NCBI RefSeq assembly: GCF_000375545.1
Contig: NZ_AQXF01000006.1
Location: 1-64,000, forward strand
Direction: 5' to 3'
From: Kordiimonas gwangyangensis DSM 19435 = JCM 12864
GTDB lineage: Bacteria > Pseudomonadota > Alphaproteobacteria > Sphingomonadales > Kordiimonadaceae
DNA: 64,000 bases
Below the pieces are notes generated by a model, which worked only from the letters and a program-made list of their open reading frames with translations, had not been told where the DNA came from and searched no databases. Shown in pieces: positions 42,298 to 49,890 of the stretch. The position numbers and the translations under genes were made by a program. Position 1 is the first letter of the stretch; every line of letters starts with the position of its first letter.

Positions 42298-44039
42298 AGA
42301 CCCAGTTTCTTCTGCACACGTGCCGTCGCACGCTCGACAAGCTCAAGGAATGTGCTCTGCTCATAGCCGTTTTCGACTTCGGCATTGGCTGCAAAGGGAA
42401 TGCTGTCCTTGGTGCCAAAACACCACCAAGCTGAACCTTCAGTGAAAAGTACGGTGGGGCGACCTGAGGACAGCGCAAACATGCCTGGCGCCGAACACGC
42501 TGAAAGTACCACATCGCAATGCGCCATGATGGCAATATTGGCTTCAATATCCGCCTTCAGGTTGACGCCATCGAGGTGCGTTATCTCGATACCGTGCTGG
42601 TCCTTGATCTGCTTCAGGTCTTCCGTCACGTCGGAATACATCAGGTTCACAAAATGAACCTTGTCTTTGATGGCTTTGAGCGGCGCGAGATCTTCAACCG
42701 TCGCACAGAAATGTTTGCGCGCGCCGCCGGACATACCCGTCCGCCATGCTAGGCCAACGATCGGCTTGTCCTTAAGGTGCGCGAGCCTTTCGCCAAACTC
42801 CGCAAGCCGCTCCGGGTCGGGCTGCAGGAAGCCATCAGGGTGCGGCAGCACGTCTTCGGTATTTTTCCATGCAAAGCGTGAGGCGGAGCCTATGGGGATG
42901 GCGTAATCAATCTCAAGGTTGCCAGCCTCCATCTCGCGCTCAAGCTCGAGGAAAATACGGTAGCGATAACCTTCCTTCATGCGGTCCATATAGGGCATGA
43001 CCATCGCGTCGGGAAAACGGCGCTGAAACAGCGACACGAGACGCGGGTCAACGCCGATATATAGCTTTTCTGCCTCGTCATAGAGAAACGGCAGATAGTT
43101 GCCGAACATGACCTCGTCGCCCACCCCCTGTTCTGCCGCCACAAGAAGCGTCTTGCCCTTGAGCGGTGAGCCATCCCATTCCGGTATTTTGTGAGTATAG
43201 GTGAGGTTCTGGGACTGCGCACGCCGAGAATCCAGCCGGTAAGCGTAATGGTGCCAGCCTTCAAGCAGCTTTCCGCGCCGGAACAGCTCAAGCGCCATAT
43301 TGATATGGAGCTCAGGGTTCTCCGGCTGCAGTTTGAGCGCATGAGTGGTCAATTCCACGGCGCGGTCGCTGCCTTGCAGGGCAGCTGAGAGGTTCGAGAG
43401 CGCCTTATAGTTATCAGGATCAAGCCGCAACGCTTCTTCATAAAAAACCACGCTAGCGGCATTACCGTCACGGAACCGCACGGAGGACGCGAGCACATTC
43501 CAAAGGTCGGAACTATCCGGGAACATGGGCAGCACCTGCTGCGCGATATCGATAGCTTCGGTGTATTTATCCTGCCGGTTCAGCGCGGTCATGACGTTGA
43601 TATAGTGTTTCGCGACCGACGGCTCCATCGCGATCAACTGGTGACCGAGCTTCTCAGCAATCTCATTGAAGCCCATTTCAAGCGCGAGTTGCTGGATGAC
43701 AGAACACACATCCGGCGTGGGCTTGTGATGCTGCAGTGCGCGCTCAAGCACGTAGATGGCATGTTCTCTTACGCCAAGCTGTGTCAGCGCATGCGCGAGG
43801 ACCGTGAGAATATTGAGATCTTCAGGGAAAGCATCCCATGCGATCAGCAGTTCCTTGACCGCTTCCGGCCATTCATTCCGCTCCGCATGTTTCTTGCCTG
43901 CATTCAGGGCGCGCTTCACTTCAGCCAGAGACAAACCCGCCGCTGCAGCCGATTTCCGGATTTTGTCCGCATTGGATTGACCGAAAGATGCCGGTTTTTG
44001 CGATTTGCCCCTGGGTGCCGCCACAGCCCTTGCCTCCAT
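42294..44039 (-). CDS. FlmG-like TPR glycosyltransferase for flagellins
   Basis: 581 residues from the ATG at 44039. A GTG further upstream lies before the transcription start predicted by the sigma-54 site at 44091-44106. The N-terminal half has TPR repeats ('ILTVLAHALTQLGVREHAIYVLERAL', 'AVELTTHALKLQPENPELHINMAL'-type units). The C-terminal half has the GT-B-like glycosyltransferase pattern ('GKTLLVAAEQGVGDEVMFGNYL', 'KPIVGLAWRTG', 'AHCDVVLSACSAPGMFALSSGRPTVLF'). Caulobacter FlmG has this TPR + glycosyltransferase plan and transfers pseudaminic acid to flagellin. Position beside flbT-flaF and three flagellins supports the same job. First gene of the glycan operon. Confidence 0.82.
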   Translation of the reverse strand: MEARAVAAPRGKSQKPASFGQSNADKIRKSAAAAGLSLAEVKRALNAGKKHAERNEWPEAVKELLIAWDAFPEDLNILTVLAHALTQLGVREHAIYVLERALQHHKPTPDVCSVIQQLALEMGFNEIAEKLGHQLIAMEPSVAKHYINVMTALNRQDKYTEAIDIAQQVLPMFPDSSDLWNVLASSVRFRDGNAASVVFYEEALRLDPDNYKALSNLSAALQGSDRAVELTTHALKLQPENPELHINMALELFRRGKLLEGWHHYAYRLDSRRAQSQNLTYTHKIPEWDGSPLKGKTLLVAAEQGVGDEVMFGNYLPFLYDEAEKLYIGVDPRLVSLFQRRFPDAMVMPYMDRMKEGYRYRIFLELEREMEAGNLEIDYAIPIGSASRFAWKNTEDVLPHPDGFLQPDPERLAEFGERLAHLKDKPIVGLAWRTGMSGGARKHFCATVEDLAPLKAIKDKVHFVNLMYSDVTEDLKQIKDQHGIEITHLDGVNLKADIEANIAIMAHCDVVLSACSAPGMFALSSGRPTVLFTEGSAWWCFGTKDSIPFAANAEVENGYEQSTFLELVERATARVQKKLGL

Positions 44040-44090
44040 ATGCTTAACAAAATTCCCTCGTGCAGCAGTCTGCACCGGTGCAGAGAAGCT

Positions 44091-44106
44091 TGCAAGGGGG
44101 GTGCCA
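44091..44106 (-). promoter_or_regulatory. Sigma-54 promoter of the 12-gene glycan operon
   Basis: Minus strand TGGCACCCCCCTTGCA, a full match to the consensus with exact -24/-12 spacing. Transcription would begin near 44080 and run through to 29506. Confidence 0.9.
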
Positions 44107-44117
44107 AACACCTACTC

Positions 44118-44147
44118 TTGGTAAATTACAGGCACCATCCTTATAAT
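44118..44147 (+). promoter_or_regulatory. Sigma-70-type promoter of flbT-flaF
   Basis: TTGGTA, an 18-base spacer and a perfect TATAAT, about 70 bases ahead of the flbT ATG. Divergent from the sigma-54 promoter. Confidence 0.6.
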
Positions 44148-44215
44148 ATGTTAAGGATTTGGAATTAAAGTCGGCTGCAGGTTGCCATATGAGCTGGCTT
44201 TTGAGGGAGGACTAT

Positions 44216-44611
44216 ATGGCGCTCAAGCTTTCGCTAAAGCCGGATGAAAAGCTCGTTATAAATGGCGCGGTTATTGCTAATGCTGATAGGCGTACAACGC
44301 TGATCGTGCATAACAAGGCATCGATCCTTCGCGAGAAGGACATCATGCAGGAAGAAAATGTGGATACGCCGGCCAAGCGCATCTACTTCCCGATTATGCT
44401 GATGTATATGGATCAGGGTGAAACGGATAAATATTATGAAGAGTTTGTACTTCGTATGACCGAATTCATGAGCGTGATCACGACACCAGCTGCGATTGAG
44501 AACTGTGTGAAGATCAGCCGGGACGTCATGGACCGAAACTATTACCGGGCGTTGATCAACTGTAAAAAACTGTTGGCATTTGAAGAAGAACGTCTTGGGG
44601 GAAATGGTTAG
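44216..44611 (+). CDS. flbT: Flagellin mRNA regulator FlbT
   Basis: 131 residues from the ATG at 44216 with GGGAGG upstream. An earlier in-frame ATG at 44159 has no ribosome site. The start 'ALKLSLKPDEKLVINGAVI' and the central 'RIYFPIMLMYMD' are typical of FlbT. In Caulobacter, FlbT binds the flagellin 5' leader and limits its translation or stability until hook assembly is done. It is co-oriented with flaF and the three flagellins. Confidence 0.94.
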   Translation: MALKLSLKPDEKLVINGAVIANADRRTTLIVHNKASILREKDIMQEENVDTPAKRIYFPIMLMYMDQGETDKYYEEFVLRMTEFMSVITTPAAIENCVKISRDVMDRNYYRALINCKKLLAFEEERLGGNG

Positions 44612-44635
44612 TAAGGGCCGAACCGAGAAGAGAGT

Positions 44636-45055
44636 ATGTCATACCAAGCGTATCAAAAAGCACAGCAGTCATCTGAAAGCCCGAGCCAGGTGGAGTATCG
44701 CCTGTTCGCACAGGTGACCAACTCGCTGATCGAAGCCAGGGACAAGAACTTCAAGGGTGCCGACCTTGCGAAGGCGCTGGACTGGAATCGGCGTATGTGG
44801 TCTGTGCTTTCTTCAGATTGTGGCGCTGAAGGCAATGCCCTGCCGCCGAACCTGCGCGCAGGTATCATCTCTTTATCTATATGGGTATCAAAACACTCAT
44901 CTGCCGTGATGCGCGGGCAGGAACCGATTGACGACCTTATCAACATCAATCGTACCATCATGGAAGGCCTTGCTGACCAGGCACGCCTTCAGGCGAAAGC
45001 TGCCGCAAGCGCGCCTGCACCGGCAAATCCGGGCTCCATTAACTCAAGCCTGTAA
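44636..45055 (+). CDS. flaF: Flagellin secretion/biosynthesis regulator FlaF
   Basis: 139 residues. 'YQKAQQSSESPSQVEYRLFAQVT' at the start and 'DWNRRMWSVLSSDC' in the centre match FlaF. FlaF acts as a flagellin partner needed for flagellin synthesis and secretion, opposing FlbT. It lies 24 bases after flbT. The C-terminal 20 residues are Ala/Pro-rich. Confidence 0.93.
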   Translation: MSYQAYQKAQQSSESPSQVEYRLFAQVTNSLIEARDKNFKGADLAKALDWNRRMWSVLSSDCGAEGNALPPNLRAGIISLSIWVSKHSSAVMRGQEPIDDLININRTIMEGLADQARLQAKAAASAPAPANPGSINSSL

Positions 45056-45065
45056 TTTTTGCCCA

Positions 45066-45092
45066 CCCATGGGGAAAAAAATTCCCCATGGG
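45066..45092 (+). terminator. Strong hairpin after flaF
   Basis: Perfect 11-bp stem CCCATGGGGAA / TTCCCCATGGG with an AAAAA loop, 10 bases past the flaF stop. No U run follows, so its role as terminator is uncertain. The A-rich loop is like those in the flagellin leaders. Confidence 0.55.
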
Positions 45093-45215
45093 ATGTGAAA
45101 AAACTTCCCACTCGGCACTTTTTACCTAGACAAAATTCTACGCCACAGCTCAGCACAAAAAATTTTCCCCATAAATTTCAATATATTAAGCTGATTTCGA
45201 TAAAATTTTAGAAAT

Positions 45216-45231
45216 TGGCACACCCCGTGCA
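45216..45231 (+). promoter_or_regulatory. Sigma-54 promoter of flagellin 2
   Basis: TGGCACACCCCGTGCA with correct spacing, 71 bases before the flagellin ATG. Confidence 0.88.
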
Positions 45232-45242
45232 ATTATGGTTTC

Positions 45243-45275
45243 GAAAGCAAAATGCTTTCATGAGCAAAAGGCTCA
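45243..45275 (+). promoter_or_regulatory. Twin leader hairpins of flagellin 2
   Basis: GAAAGC-aaaat-GCTTTC and TGAGC-aaaag-GCTCA in tandem in the 5' leader. Both loops are five bases and A-rich. Possible FlbT target. Confidence 0.55.
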
Positions 45276-45301
45276 ATTGACTCTCAGAATGGAGAAACAA
45301 A

Positions 45302-46129
45302 ATGGCGTTTTCTGTAAACACCAACGCAGGTGCGTTTGCAGCCCTGCAAAACCTCAACAACACCAACTCTCAGCTCAAAACTGTTCAGACCCAGATTAAC
45401 ACGGGCCTGAAAGTATCGTCTGCCAAAGACGACGCAGCTACCTTCGCAATTGCCCAAAAGCTCCGCGCAGACGTTTCCGGTCTTAACGCCGTGAAATCCT
45501 CGCTCGACCGTGCGACTTCCACGATCGACGTTGCGATCGCTGCTGGTGAAGCAGTATCTGACCTGCTCATCGAGCTGAAAGAAAAAGCAGTTGCCGCGAA
45601 AGATACCGGCCTTGACACTGCAAGCCGTAACTCGCTGAACAACGACTTCGCACAGCTCCGTTCGCAGATCACCTCGATTGTGGACAACGCTGAGTTCAAC
45701 GGCACCAACGCTGTAAACTCTGGCGGTTCCGCGATCATCGCAATCACCAACGACACTGGCGGCAACAAGATCTCGATCGCTTCTCAGGACCTTTCTGTAG
45801 GCGGCGCGAACGTTACCCTGTCGTCGGGCAACACCATCAGCACGGCTGCCGGCGCTTCCGCATCGGTTGCAGCGATCGAATCTTCGATCACTAACGTGAA
45901 CGATGCTCTGTCGGCTCTTGGTTCGGGTGCGAAACGTATCGAACTGCAGCGCGGCTTCGTTGACAAACTGTCTGACGCAATCGAAGTGGGTGTCGGTAAC
46001 CTCGTTGACGCCGACCTCGCCAAAACGAGCGCGAACCTGCAATCCCTGCAAGTTAAACAGCAGCTCGGCCTCCAGGCGCTTTCGATCGCCAACCAGGCAC
46101 CGGGTACGGTACTCTCCCTCTTCCGTTAA
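45302..46129 (+). CDS. Flagellin (copy 2, first of tandem array)
   Basis: 275 residues. Starts 'MAFSVNTNAGAFAALQNLN' and ends 'QQLGLQALSIANQAPGTVLSLFR', with the conserved D0/D1 ends and a short Gly/Ser/Ala-rich centre. The ribosome site is GGAG. The sequence is very close to copy 4 over both ends, which suggests recent duplication or gene conversion. Likely a major filament subunit and a target for glycosylation on central Ser/Thr residues. Confidence 0.96.
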   Translation: MAFSVNTNAGAFAALQNLNNTNSQLKTVQTQINTGLKVSSAKDDAATFAIAQKLRADVSGLNAVKSSLDRATSTIDVAIAAGEAVSDLLIELKEKAVAAKDTGLDTASRNSLNNDFAQLRSQITSIVDNAEFNGTNAVNSGGSAIIAITNDTGGNKISIASQDLSVGGANVTLSSGNTISTAAGASASVAAIESSITNVNDALSALGSGAKRIELQRGFVDKLSDAIEVGVGNLVDADLAKTSANLQSLQVKQQLGLQALSIANQAPGTVLSLFR

Positions 46130-46155
46130 GAGGTACCATATTCCTGAAACGACTT

Positions 46156-46186
46156 TGGGGCCCCATCGGGGCCCCATTTCTATTTC
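46156..46186 (+). terminator. Terminator of flagellin 2
   Basis: Perfect 9-bp stem TGGGGCCCC / GGGGCCCCA with a three-base loop, followed by TTTCTATTTC. Confidence 0.8.
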
Positions 46187-46292
46187 AGCCACGCGGCAAA
46201 AGCGGCTCGTTCAGGCAAAAGATGCCCGGCAATCTCTCCCCGCCCCTCCTCCGTCATTCGCAAAATACCCTTTAGAAACAAGTCTCTAATTC

Positions 46293-46308
46293 TGGCACAG
46301 CGATTGCG
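46293..46308 (+). promoter_or_regulatory. Sigma-54 promoter of flagellin 3
   Basis: TGGCACAGCGATTGCG with exact -24/-12 spacing, 54 bases before the ATG. Confidence 0.88.
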
Positions 46309-46321
46309 CATACGCACGCAA

Positions 46322-46335
46322 GAGCAGAAAGGCTC
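46322..46335 (+). promoter_or_regulatory. Leader hairpin of flagellin 3
   Basis: GAGC-agaaag-GCTC just before the ribosome site, the counterpart of the leader hairpins of copies 2 and 4. Confidence 0.4.
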
Positions 46336-46361
46336 AATGCAAATCCAGAAAGGAGACAACG

Positions 46362-47189
46362 ATGACTTTTTCCGTAAACACGAACGCTTCTGCATTGTCG
46401 GCGCTTCAAAACCTGAACAAAACAGCAAGCGGTCTGGAAAGGGTACAGACTCAAATCAATACGGGGCTGAAAGTGGCTTCATCGAAAGACAACGCTGCAG
46501 TATTTGCCATCGCACAGTCGCTTCGCGCTGATGTGGCTGGCTTCCGTGCAGCTACTGCGTCGCTCGACCGCGCCCTTTCAACCGTTGATGTTGCTATTGC
46601 AGCAGGTGAAGCTGTGTCCGATTTGCTGATCGAACTGAAGGAAAAAGCCGTTGCCGCCAAGGATTCGGGTCTTGATACTGCAAGCCGCAATTCCCTGCAC
46701 AACGACTTTGCCCAACTTCGTTCGCAAATCACCTCGATCGTGGACAACGCTGAATTCAACGGCACTAACGCCGTGAGCAGCGGTGGTTCCGCGATTGTGG
46801 CAATCACCAACGACGATGCGTCGAACAAAATCTCGATCGGCGCACAAAACCTGTCCGTTGGCGGTGGCATCGTAACACTGTCCGCAGCAAACACCATCAG
46901 CACCGCGGCTGGCGCCTCCGCATCCGTCATCGCGATCGAATCTTCGATTGCAAACGTCAATGACTCGCTCTCTGAGCTTGGTGCCGGCGCACGCCGCCTC
47001 GAGCTTCAGCGTTCGTTCGTGGCCAAACTGATGGATACGGTTGAAGTGGGTATCGGCAACCTTGTCGATGCAGACATGGCAAAAGCTTCTGCAACCCTGC
47101 AGTCCCTGCAGGTGAAGCAACAGCTTGGTCTGCAAGCCCTCGGCATCGCGAACCAGGCCCCGCAAGCGGTTACGAGCCTGTTTCAGTAA
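46362..47189 (+). CDS. Flagellin (copy 3)
   Basis: 275 residues. Starts 'MTFSVNTNASALSALQNLNK' and ends 'GLQALGIANQAPQAVTSLFQ'. The centre is like copies 2 and 4, but the ends are more diverged (for example 'AGFRAATASLDRALSTVDV'). AGGAG ribosome site, own sigma-54 promoter and own terminator, so its dose can be set independently of its neighbours. Confidence 0.95.
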   Translation: MTFSVNTNASALSALQNLNKTASGLERVQTQINTGLKVASSKDNAAVFAIAQSLRADVAGFRAATASLDRALSTVDVAIAAGEAVSDLLIELKEKAVAAKDSGLDTASRNSLHNDFAQLRSQITSIVDNAEFNGTNAVSSGGSAIVAITNDDASNKISIGAQNLSVGGGIVTLSAANTISTAAGASASVIAIESSIANVNDSLSELGAGARRLELQRSFVAKLMDTVEVGIGNLVDADMAKASATLQSLQVKQQLGLQALGIANQAPQAVTSLFQ

Positions 47190-47195
47190 AACATA

Positions 47196-47228
47196 CCGAC
47201 CGAGCTACGGCTCGGTCGGCATTTTTTT
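47196..47228 (+). terminator. Terminator of flagellin 3
   Basis: Perfect 9-bp stem CCGACCGAG / CTCGGTCGG, 6-base loop, then CATTTTTTT. Confidence 0.92.
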
Positions 47229-47368
47229 CCCCTCCAGCCTCAAAAAGCAGGCGCTTTTTACCCACTCGGCAAATTTTTCCCAGGCACAAGTCAGCAGCAA
47301 CTTGGGTGGTAAATGAATTTTATTCATTAAAATCATATATTTAAATATTATTATCCCAAAACAAAACA

Positions 47369-47384
47369 TGGCCCATCTTTTGCA
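47369..47384 (+). promoter_or_regulatory. Sigma-54 promoter of flagellin 4
   Basis: TGGCCCATCTTTTGCA: -24 GG and -12 GC ten bases apart, with one change (GCCC for GCAC) in the -24 element. Confidence 0.8.
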
Positions 47385-47395
47385 TCTATGCACCC

Positions 47396-47425
47396 GGGAC
47401 AAAAGGTCCCGAGGGCAAAATGCCC
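47396..47425 (+). promoter_or_regulatory. Twin leader hairpins of flagellin 4
   Basis: GGGAC-aaaag-GTCCC and GGGC-aaaat-GCCC in tandem. The stems differ from copy 2 but the five-base A-rich loops are the same, a pattern of structural conservation. Confidence 0.55.
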
Positions 47426-47454
47426 ACTAAAAAACTCCAAAAAGGAGAAGCAAA

Positions 47455-48282
47455 ATGGCTTTTTCGGTAAACACCAACGCAGGTGCATTTGCTGCCCTGC
47501 AAAACCTGAATAAAACAAGTTCAGGGCTCCAGACTGTCCAAAGCCGGATCAACACCGGCCAGAAAGTCTCCACAGCAAAAGACGACGCTGCTACCTTCGC
47601 AATCGCGCAAAAACTGCGTGGCGACGTAGCAGGCCTCAACGCAGTGAAATCCTCGCTTGACCGTGCTTCTTCCACGGTTGACGTGGCAATTGCTGCTGGT
47701 GAAGCAGTATCTGACCTGCTCATCGAACTGAAAGAGAAGGCCGTTGCGGCGAAAGACTCCGGTCTTGACACTGCAAGCCGTAACTCCCTGAACAACGACT
47801 TCAACCAGCTTCGTTCGCAGATCACCTCGATCGTGGACAACGCTGAGTTCAACGGCACCAACGTTGTGAAAAGCGGTGGTGGTGCAGTCGTTGCGATCAC
47901 GAGCGATGACGGCAGCAACAAAATCTCCATCGGTGCACAAGACCTCTCCGTTGGTGGTGGTAAAGTTACCCTTTCGTCGGGCAACACCATCAGCACCGCA
48001 GCTGGTGCTTCTGCAGCCGTTACGGCGATTGAAGCTTCCATCAACAACGTGAACGACGCCCTCTCCGAACTCGGTTCCGGCGCAAAACGTATCGAACTGC
48101 AGCGCGGCTTCGTTGACAAGCTGTCTGACTCGATCGAAGTCGGTATCGGTAACCTCGTTGACGCTGACCTGGCTAAAGAATCTGCAAGCTTGCAAGCACT
48201 GCAAGTTAAGCAGCAGCTTGGCCTCCAGGCTCTGTCGATCGCCAACCAGGCGCCTTCGACGGTACTGGGCCTCTTCCGTTAA
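47455..48282 (+). CDS. Flagellin (copy 4)
   Basis: 275 residues. Starts 'MAFSVNTNAGAFAALQNLNK' and ends 'LGLQALSIANQAPSTVLGLFR'. Nearly the same as copy 2 in both D0/D1 ends, with differences in the centre ('VKSGGGAVVAITSDDGSNK'). AAGGAGAAG ribosome site. Likely a major filament flagellin. Confidence 0.96.
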   Translation: MAFSVNTNAGAFAALQNLNKTSSGLQTVQSRINTGQKVSTAKDDAATFAIAQKLRGDVAGLNAVKSSLDRASSTVDVAIAAGEAVSDLLIELKEKAVAAKDSGLDTASRNSLNNDFNQLRSQITSIVDNAEFNGTNVVKSGGGAVVAITSDDGSNKISIGAQDLSVGGGKVTLSSGNTISTAAGASAAVTAIEASINNVNDALSELGSGAKRIELQRGFVDKLSDSIEVGIGNLVDADLAKESASLQALQVKQQLGLQALSIANQAPSTVLGLFR

Positions 48283-48290
48283 TAGGTATA

Positions 48291-48325
48291 TGGGTGAGCC
48301 TACTGGCTCACCCATCCTCTTGATT
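48291..48325 (+). terminator. Terminator-like hairpin after flagellin 4
   Basis: Perfect 10-bp stem TGGGTGAGCC / GGCTCACCCA with a TACT loop; the tail TCCTCTTGATT is only moderately T-rich, so read-through into the FlaG gene is possible. Confidence 0.65.
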
Positions 48326-48384
48326 GGTAAGAGCAGCTAGGACGATGAGAAGTGACGCACAAGCGTATCACTCGGAGTGGACCG

Positions 48385-48801
48385 ATGACTGAGATTGGAA
48401 ATACAAGCGGTGTTGCCCAGGTCGTAGACCTGCGTTCCAACCGCACGAGTAGTTCCGGGTCAGCTGGTATCGACCGCTTTTCATCCTCTGTTCAAACGGA
48501 GAAAAGCGGGTCGGAACCCGCACTGGTAAAAAGTGTTGAAACTCTCGGCGGAGAGGACGTTCCAGTAAATTCGCCCCTTGATAAGGCGGCCAAGGCACTG
48601 GAAAAATTTATCCCCGAAGATCAGGCACTACCTAATACCCGGTTGCGAATTGACCGCGATGACGAGACTGGACGTTTCGTTTATCTGAATATCGACAATG
48701 AATCTGGCGAAGTGATTAAACAGTTTCCGCCGGAGAGCATTCTCGAATTCCTGTCCTACTACCGCGAGGTAGCGGGGCTGACGGTCGACGACAAAGCTTA
48801 G
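48385..48801 (+). CDS. flaG: FlaG-family protein
   Basis: 138 residues from the ATG at 48385, with GGAG seven bases upstream. An in-frame GTG at 48352 is less likely. The N-terminal half is polar and low-complexity. The C-terminal half has the FlaG pattern: 'RLRIDRDDETGRFVYLNID', then 'SGEVIKQFPPESILEFLSYY'. FlaG proteins affect filament length in several bacteria. Position right after the flagellins fits. Confidence 0.88.
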   Translation: MTEIGNTSGVAQVVDLRSNRTSSSGSAGIDRFSSSVQTEKSGSEPALVKSVETLGGEDVPVNSPLDKAAKALEKFIPEDQALPNTRLRIDRDDETGRFVYLNIDNESGEVIKQFPPESILEFLSYYREVAGLTVDDKA

Positions 48802-49037
48802 TTTGGCGCCGCGTATTTTAGATTAGCGCAGCGCCGAACTCTGCGCGTGAAATTTGATCCTGTATCCGCCCTACCCCATCAGGCGCGGAACGGGTTTTTA
48901 TTGTTTGTAGCATAGTGACTATTCATTTTTTCCGCTGGACTTTGAGCGCCTGAGCGCTAGCTAAGAGACAAAGATTTATACCCGCCACAAACACGCTGCC
49001 AGAGCGCGCGTTACCAGTACGTTGGGAGACCCAGAGT

Positions 49038-49883
49038 ATGAAATTTGCCGGCACCGAAAAATATGTTGCCACCGAAGACCTGAAAGTGGCCGTCAACGCG
49101 GCCGCAACCCTGCGCCGCCCCCTGCTTATCAAGGGCGAGCCCGGCACGGGTAAAACAGTTCTTGCGCAGGAAGTTGCTGACGCATTTGGCATGCGGCTGA
49201 TTGAATGGCACATCAAATCCACGACCAAAGCGCAGCAAGGCCTTTATGAATACGATGCCGTATCCCGCCTGCGCGACAGCCAGCTCGGCGACGAAAAGGT
49301 CAAGGATATCAAGAACTACATCAAGCGCGGCAAACTGTGGGAAGCGTTTGAGAGCGACGAGACGCCGGTGCTGCTGATTGACGAGATTGACAAGGCGGAT
49401 ATTGAATTCCCGAACGACCTCTTGCTGGAGCTCGACCGCATGGAATTCCATGTCTATGAGACCGGCGAGACGATCAAGGCGAAAAACCGCCCAATCGTAA
49501 TCATCACCTCGAACAACGAGAAAGAACTGCCGGACGCCTTCCTGCGCCGCTGTTTCTTCCACTTCATCAAGTTCCCCGACAAGGACACGATGAAAGACAT
49601 CATCGCGGTGCACTACCCGGATATCCAGCAACTGCTGGTCAAGGAAGCGCTCAACATCTTCTTCGATATCCGCGAAGTACCGGGCCTGAAGAAAAAACCG
49701 TCCACCAGCGAACTGCTGGACTGGCTCAAGCTTCTGATGGCGGAAGAACTGCCGCTTGACGTGCTCAAGTCCAAGGACCCAAGCAAGCTGATCCCGCCGC
49801 TGCATGGCGCGCTGCTCAAGAACGAGCAGGATGTGCATCTCTTTGAGCGCCTCGCGTTCATGAACCGCCGCACCTCGGGTTAA
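49038..49883 (+). CDS. MoxR-family AAA+ ATPase
   Basis: 281 residues. Walker A GEPGTGKT at 33-40, Walker B 'VLLIDEIDKAD' near 111-121, sensor 'IIITSNNEKELPDAFLRRC' with the Arg finger. MoxR ATPases act as chaperones that mature a target together with a VWA-domain partner. The partner gene starts seven bases downstream. No cofactor operon lies beside it, so the target cannot be named. Confidence 0.92.
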   Translation: MKFAGTEKYVATEDLKVAVNAAATLRRPLLIKGEPGTGKTVLAQEVADAFGMRLIEWHIKSTTKAQQGLYEYDAVSRLRDSQLGDEKVKDIKNYIKRGKLWEAFESDETPVLLIDEIDKADIEFPNDLLLELDRMEFHVYETGETIKAKNRPIVIITSNNEKELPDAFLRRCFFHFIKFPDKDTMKDIIAVHYPDIQQLLVKEALNIFFDIREVPGLKKKPSTSELLDWLKLLMAEELPLDVLKSKDPSKLIPPLHGALLKNEQDVHLFERLAFMNRRTSG

Positions 49884-49890
49884 GCCCATC

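Noticed and set aside
42294-44111. GTG at 44111 as start of the FlmG-like protein
   Set aside because: It lies upstream of the transcription start predicted from the sigma-54 site and has no clear ribosome site.
45284-46192. Long minus-strand frames opposite the flagellins
   Set aside because: They mirror the repeated flagellin coding pattern and recur at each copy, so they are shadows of conserved genes.
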